A DNA stretch of 64,000 nt from Pogostemon cablin (lineage: Eukaryota > Streptophyta > Magnoliopsida > Lamiales > Lamiaceae): NCBI GenBank assembly GCA_023678885.1, contig CM043013.1, positions 15,966,791 to 16,030,790 on the forward strand. Reading direction: 5' to 3'. Shown here piece after piece: positions 58,638 through 64,000 of this stretch. Made by a program: the position numbers and the translations under genes. Positions within the stretch are counted from its first letter, which is position 1. Every line of letters starts with the position of its first letter. The notes under the pieces are model-generated. The model was given only the letters and a program-made list of their open reading frames with translations. It ran no database searches and had not been told where the DNA came from.

Positions 58638-60233
58638 TGATTAGCCATAACTTGTAGTCGGGTTGACCAATTCAAGAATTTATCGAACCATAGGGAGGTC
58701 GATGCTAGCACTTAAGCGATATCACGTTTATCACGATTTTATAGAAACGAATCATAGATGGATGGTTTGGGTAACAAGTAATTAAATGAAAGTAGACAAG
58801 CAATAATCAAATGACAAGATGAAAATGATGAATGAGTGGTTTTCCAAATTGAGTAGAAGTGAGATTAACAACACTATTGAAGTGGTAACTTATGGATTCA
58901 TGCATTAAACTCATATGTATCAAGGGTTAAGACTAAGGGCCAACACATATACCACCTAAACTTCCTCTCGAAATGAATAGGATGTAGATCATTTGCACAA
59001 TCTCAAAATAGCTCAAAGGTTGGTTCTCAATTAAACTATTCCAACTAGGTACTAAGTTCAATTTAAGAATCCCTTCTTATAATCAATTGACTTTTCAATC
59101 TAACTAATCACATGTTCCATCAAAGGGTTCTAAATAATAAAGGACTTCTCAATCACTTTACCATTTATAATGCACATGAGGTGTTTGATGAAATGATTCA
59201 CTTGACTATCCTAAGCACATAATTGATTTCTCAATCTAATCATATAATTAGAACAATCAAACACACAAAACATCATAGATCTCAAGATATATAAGCACCA
59301 ATGATAGAAAATCAAATATCCCCATCAACATATGAATTTAATTACATAGATCCACAAATTAACCAACAACCTTCATGTTGCTAATCTCACAAGGGAGATT
59401 AGCCTACAATATTCATAAGATCCATAACATAGACATTATAATTCTTACAAATCATGATAAACTAAAGGATTAACACAAAATTAGAATGAAAACTCCCTTG
59501 GAAATGGATCCAATTGAATCTCCCTTCTTCCTTTGGTGATCACCCAAGCTTCCTTGCTTCTTCACTTGATTTGGATGGAGGAAATTATGGAGAGATGATA
59601 TATATCTCAAAATGGATGAATGGGATGGAGAATATGGTGTGAAATCAAAGGAATGGTGTGTGAGGTGTGTGGGAACAGTAGCAAAATCGGATCTCCCTTC
59701 AAAATGTTGAATGGATTGGTATTTATACCCCATGGAGATCTTCTAGAAGAATTATAAAAAATATCCTGTTCTGGTGCCGACACGAGTCGTGCTACGTAGC
59801 ACGGGTCGTGTCGTGTCAGGGCAAACGGCACATGAGTCGTTCTGCGCCGTACGGCCAAAGGGTGGCCGTGTTGAATGTCTAGACGTCGCCGCACGGCCTC
59901 CGCTTATAGGCCCGTGTCTGGTACACGGGTTGTGCTCCGCAACACGGGTCGTGCTCCGCAACACGACCAAGTGGTGGTCGTGTTGGATAAATAGATGTCG
60001 CCGCACGACCATTCTGGACAGGCCCGTGTCTGGTACACGGTTTCTTCTTCCTTGTTTGATCTCCCGTCTTCATTTTTACTCCATTTTCACCTGTTATACA
60101 TATGTTTAAGATCATTCTCACACATTCCCATGAAAACACATAACACCACAAAAATAAATAAAAATACGGATAAAACAATACGAAAAATACACACAAAAAG
60201 ACACTAAAATCTAGGTGAAAATAACGACAATCA
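58638..60233 (-). repeat. Element B 5' LTR (1,596 bp)
   Basis: Complete, TG...CA on the minus strand. TATAAATACC at 59719-59728. Palindrome cluster 59775-60045. It ends next to the target duplication GTTAC at 60234-60238. Confidence 0.95.
59775..60045. repeat. CACGGCC/GGCCGTG palindrome cluster, element B 5' LTR
   Basis: Two units of about 113 bases (GACGTCGCCGCACGGCC near 59882 and GATGTCGCCGCACGACC near 59995), each followed by AGGCCCGTGTCTGGTACACG. Lies about 47 bases upstream of the TATA box in transcription sense. Confidence 0.85.
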
Positions 60234-61651
60234 GTTACCATCTTCAGGCTCACCAACTTCGTATGCTATCGTGCAGTCTTCAAATGCACACGCTTTAGTG
60301 GTAACATTTACGCATTTTAAGAACTCCTTTTCAAATTCTTTGAAAAGTGACTGTGTGTAAACTTTTGCAGCATGTTTTATCAAGCCTTTTTTTTCCAAGA
60401 AAGTATAAGGTTCTATTCTTTTCCCATTAAATTCATCCAACACTTCATTATTCCTCCAATTCTTGACTACGTCCTTGAAGATTCTATAAAATTCTGTCAA
60501 GTTTGTGTCTTTTCTTGTATTGAACCCTATTGCATTATTTGTACTCTCACTTCGTTGTGATGACAATATACCAGCAGAGAAGTAGTTTTTATTCAATGAT
60601 GTGCACCACTTTTCCTTCACACCATACATTTTCATTAACCATGTGTGGGTTTGTAAATTATATTTTTTGATCATACTATCCCAACACAATTCAAAGTCTT
60701 CCTCATCAACACATCCTGACAAACATCTATTGAAATGTTCCAAAAAATCATGGTTACCTTTTATTTTTCCAAATTTACCTGTAGTCTTTTCATATATGTG
60801 CCACAACATAATCTGTGTCTAGTTTCTAGAAATATCTGCAAACATAGAAATATTAGGGTTACTCTTTTGCAGCAACATAGATTACTCTATAATGTAATGT
60901 AGACTACTCAATGAATTTTAATGTTAATAAATTAGTTTTCCAATCATCTTACCTTTGGTATTGCAGAAGCAATTGCATGATCCTGATCAGTGAAGATTGT
61001 TACTGGATATTTGTCTTCCATTGATTTTCTAAATTCTGTAAACAGCCACTCAAAGGTAACTGTTCTCTCATCTGATATAAAAGCACACCCAAACATGACA
61101 TTTTTCCTATGGTTGTTCACTCCCACAAAAGGTGCACATATGAGATCATATTTATTAGTTCTGTAGGTTGTATAAAAAACAACCCCATCTCCATATAAAA
61201 AGTAATCTTCCTTCATTATTGGGTCTCTCCAAAAAATGCAAGCCAATCTTGACTATTTATCTAGCACGAAATTATAATAGAAGTCTGGATTTTGAGATTT
61301 TCCTCTTTCAATTTGTTGAGCAATGTTTGTGCATCTCCTCCTTCAATATTCTTTCTCTTCAAACCATCAACAAAGTTTTTTGTGATCTTTCATAGTATGA
61401 CATATTTTTTCATGACCACCTGCTTCATTGACCATGTAGTTATAAGATCTTGCTACTCCCATTCTTGAATCTAAAATATGCTCGATCACTGCTGCAGTTT
61501 TAGTAGTTATTTTTCTTTCTGAATGGTATAGGTGACCTCATTCTTTTCTTGTTAGCTCATGATTGTGCTCTGTGTTATGTTTAATAACTACACAACCTCC
61601 AAATTTATTTATTTTCACTGTCATTAATGCCTTGCAATCTATTCTTGTAAC

Positions 61652-61865
61652 ACTAAGGGCATGATTGGTAAGATGAAATAGGTGGGAATGGAATCGTCAT
61701 TCCAGATTCTATTCTCATTCCTGCGATTGGTATGTTTTTAGTAATAGGAATCCAGATTCAAAGGAATGTATATTTCCTTACATATGGAAATGGGCATTCC
61801 TCCCACTCCCCATGGTATTGCCCATTCCATTACCTCGCTCCCCCCACCCCACCCCCACCCTCTCT

Positions 61866-61905
<40 letters not shown>

Positions 61906-62617
61906 ATTATAAATAATATTCTTTTAATTTATGTAATATTTATTTATATAATTATAAATATGTATACTTAACATGTAATATTTATTAAAATAATTTGTAT
62001 TAATTTTTTTAAAAAAATAAAATAATAAATCATTTAAAATCTAAATAAAAAATTAAATATTTTTATATACTCAAATCAGTAAAAAGTATATAATTAAATT
62101 AAATTCTTAAAAATTTTAAATATAAATGTATATAATTATTTTAATATTATTCAAAAATAAAAATTAGTAAATTATATATAAAAATTAATATTATTAATTA
62201 AATTTAATATATACATGTAATATAAATATAAATATAATTTTTTATACATAGTTTAATATTTTTAATATATATAATTTTTTTATTTGTATTTTAAATTTTA
62301 TTTATATTTTAAAAATATTAATATTTTATTTTATTTTTAATTTAATATTTTTTCTATAATTATTAAAATATATAAAATCTTCATTAAAATTTTAATTAAT
62401 TTAATATTTTATATAAATTAAATTTAAATGTAAAATATTATAAAAACTATCAATGAGATTGAAATTATTAAGGAATATACAAATTCTATTACTTAGTTAT
62501 TCCTGAACTATACCAATCTTGATAAAAATAATTTTTAATCATTCCATTCCCATTACTATTCCATTCATAGGTTCATTCCATTCCCCTATTATTCCATTCA
62601 GTTATAAAAATCTAGCC
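61652..62617. mobile_element. AT-rich non-autonomous DNA element (0.97 kb) inside the FAR1 domain
   Basis: Interrupts the FAR1 domain between KNKVT and RIDCKA. GTAAC occurs on both sides (61647-61651 and 62618-62622), and removing one copy restores the reading frame. The ends are partly inverted (GGGAATGGAATCGTCATTCC on the left; CATTCCATTCCCCTATTATTCC on the right), and GGGCATGATTGGTAAG looks like a PIF/Harbinger terminus. It has no coding capacity. Class is uncertain. Confidence 0.7.
61846..61905. repeat. Simple repeats: C-rich tract, (CA)n, (TA)n
   Basis: A CCCCACC-rich run is followed by CTCTCT, about 14 CA units and about 8 TA units in direct sequence. It lies inside the 61652-62617 element and probably varies in length between individuals. 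Confidence 0.85.
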
Positions 62618-63675
62618 GTAACTTTATTTTTTTTGGCAGTTTCCTTTTGTCGTCTTATTCCTTCACATGAACACATGTAGTTCTTTGCTATTGGATATCC
62701 TTTGCTTGAACGTCTTGTAGTCCCTTTACGCGCACTAAATCCAACTAATCTAGCATGCTTACAATACAAATCATACATCTCAGCCACTGTATCTGTAGTC
62801 ATACCTAGTAGACTTCCACTTATTTCATCATGTTCTGTATTTAATGTTTAAAAAAGAGTAAGACTTCATTAATTTTTTTATACTGAGTGAATGCTAGTGG
62901 AATAAGTAATTTCAGAGTTAAATAAGAATTAATATAGATAGGTTTACAAATTATCTATACCAACTGTTGATCAGAAAATAACAGTATTTAATTGTATGCA
63001 ATCTGCAAGTAAATTTAGGTTACTCTTTCGATGAAATTCGATCACTCTAGTTTTGTAACTAGGTTACTTCTATTCTTAAATGACTGAAATGTAGTTCTGT
63101 ATTTATATAATATGTACAATAAGAAATATGAAAACTTTAAAGCATAATACCAACATAACAGAACATCACCATATTAACATATGAATAAGAAATTTCTAAA
63201 TCAGAACACCACCATGCTAAGCAACATAACAAATTCAACATAAGTAATAAGAAAATTTTAAAATAGAACACCACCATATTAACAAATGAATTTCTATTTG
63301 ATGAATGAGTTAAATCAGTAAATGAAAATTCTATGTAATCACATAAAATTTTCTAACCTCCATTTGATGCATTGTTGTTGACGACAAATATTTCTTCTTC
63401 AGTTAATTCTATGAATTTAACAAAGATGTTGAAGAAATTGACTAACTTTAACATTTAATCTTATCGAAATTGACGGAAAAAATATACAAACCTGAATTGA
63501 ATTCAGTAAAATCTCTGAAATCTTCTTCTGGTTCGTAACCTCTGTCCGCAACAACTGGACTCTGTTCATCGTCTCGTTGCTCTACGCTATGAAAAGCCTC
63601 GAATTCGCAGCGGTCATTGATGTGCGACGTTAGTGTATTATCCTTCTCTCTGCCATCTTCTTGTAGGTTCTCCAT

Positions 63676-64000
63676 GTCGCTAATTTAGGGCTCGAAATGT
63701 AGATGTGGAGATTCAGAGAAGGAGAAGCATATACCTCTTGTTCGTGAAGATCAAATACCCGCGAATTTAAGTAAACATCGAGATTTTCTTATGTTGCATC
63801 CGGAAAAGAAGGCTGAGGATTGGCGATTTTAATCCTTGTTGCTGTAGGATTCGATTGTACCAAAAATTGGTAGGACCGGTTGTAAGCTAGTCATTCTCTT
63901 AAAAAAACTAACAATTAAATTGTATACATTTTTGTTCATAATTGTATATTTTTTGTTTATATTTGTATATGTTTTTGAAAGTGGGTGCACCCTAGGGTGC
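63676..64000. other. Upstream region of the FRS-like gene; MITE-like terminus at the edge
   Basis: 5' leader and promoter of the minus-strand gene would lie here; no clear TATA box was found. The last 18 bases (GGGTGCACCCTAGGGTGC) resemble the end of the small inverted-repeat element at 31082-31252. Confidence 0.4.

Larger units (their letters stand above)
44370..60233 (-). mobile_element. Element B: autonomous-type Athila Ty3/gypsy retrotransposon, 15.9 kb with nested E
   Basis: LTRs at 44370-47947 (with insertion E) and 58638-60233. Perfect target duplication GTTAC at 44365-44369 and 60234-60238. Primer site and polypurine tract are intact. Minus-strand coding order: gag-protease-RT, RNase H-integrase, then an Athila-specific ORF in the env position. 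LTR copies differ at about 22 sites in 1.6 kb by my count, so the insertion is recent. Coding damage is limited to one frameshift in pol and two stops in the 3' ORF. It lies inside a coding exon of the FRS-like gene. Confidence 0.95.
60234..63675 (-). pseudogene. FAR1-RELATED-SEQUENCE-like gene, 5' part (FAR1 domain and MULE domain)
   Basis: Exon 1 63492-63675 (ATG at 63673-63675), exon 2 63358-63408 and exon 3 from 62834 splice in frame at GT-AG sites. Exon 3 starts the FAR1 DNA-binding domain (MYDLYCKHARLVGFSARKG, then MCSCEGIRR), which is interrupted at 62618 and resumes at 61651 with RIDCKALMTVKI and EHNHELTRKE. The MULE transposase-like domain spans about 61250-60234: YGDGVVFYTTYRTNKYDL, FTDQDHAIASAIPKV, WCTSLNKNYFSAGILSSQRS and ESTNNAIG. 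Damage: TGA 61538-61540, frameshifts between about 61400 and 61310, TAG 61253-61255, a missing base near 60805. Family members are light-signalling transcription factors derived from MULE transposases. A decayed FAR1-type MULE is an alternative, but I see no terminal repeats. Confidence 0.75.

Noticed and set aside
60234..63675. Calling the FRS-like locus an active MULE transposon
   Set aside because: No terminal inverted repeats or 9-bp duplications are visible around it, and the frame has several stops and shifts.

Overview
This window is nuclear DNA from a flowering plant, almost certainly a eudicot. Evidence: a seven-exon TM9/EMP70 gene with plant-type short introns, Athila and Tat Ty3/gypsy retrotransposons, an integrated caulimovirid, Stowaway-type MITEs and FAR1/FHY3-type coding sequence. 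AT-rich spacers dominate. I cannot name the species. Only one host gene looks intact; most of the rest is layered transposable elements.

Layout. 1-3100: MITEs and a truncated LINE remnant. 3109-6003 (-): complete transmembrane-9 superfamily gene, seven exons, 636 aa. About 6860-12800 (-): decayed endogenous pararetrovirus with 35S-like promoter, transactivator-like ORF, RNase H, RT, protease, movement and coat-like regions. 12820-14959: an LTR-gypsy scrap, then a copia 3' end with its LTR. 16148-30276 (-): complete Tat-lineage element with 0.95-kb LTRs and target duplication CCAAG. It has decayed gag-pol with two RNase H domains and, on the opposite strand, a spliced plant-mobile-domain gene with its own candidate promoter. 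30390-30963 (-): AGC-kinase pseudogene. 31-33.2 kb: several MITEs.

33283-43003 (+): non-autonomous Athila-like element A. Its 5' LTR was invaded by solo LTR C (34684-38182, duplication GTATA). C was in turn invaded by a tandem short retroelement D (36103-37827, duplication CTTAG) built LTR-internal-LTR-internal-LTR. 43840-63675 (-): an FAR1-RELATED-SEQUENCE-like gene, split in a coding exon by the 15.9-kb Athila element B (44370-60233, duplication GTTAC). B's 3' LTR was itself hit by solo LTR E (45397-47374, duplication TGAGG). A 1-kb AT-rich element (61652-62617) sits inside the FAR1 DNA-binding domain.

Element B is young: LTRs differ at about 1.4 % by eye, one frameshift lies in gag-pol, and all integrase catalytic residues are present. 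The most unusual signal is a cluster of short palindromes 25-50 bp upstream of the TATA box in every Athila-type LTR here. The palindrome sequence differs between families even where the flanking LTR is homologous. A second copy of B's cluster lies inside the element, upstream of its 3' ORF.
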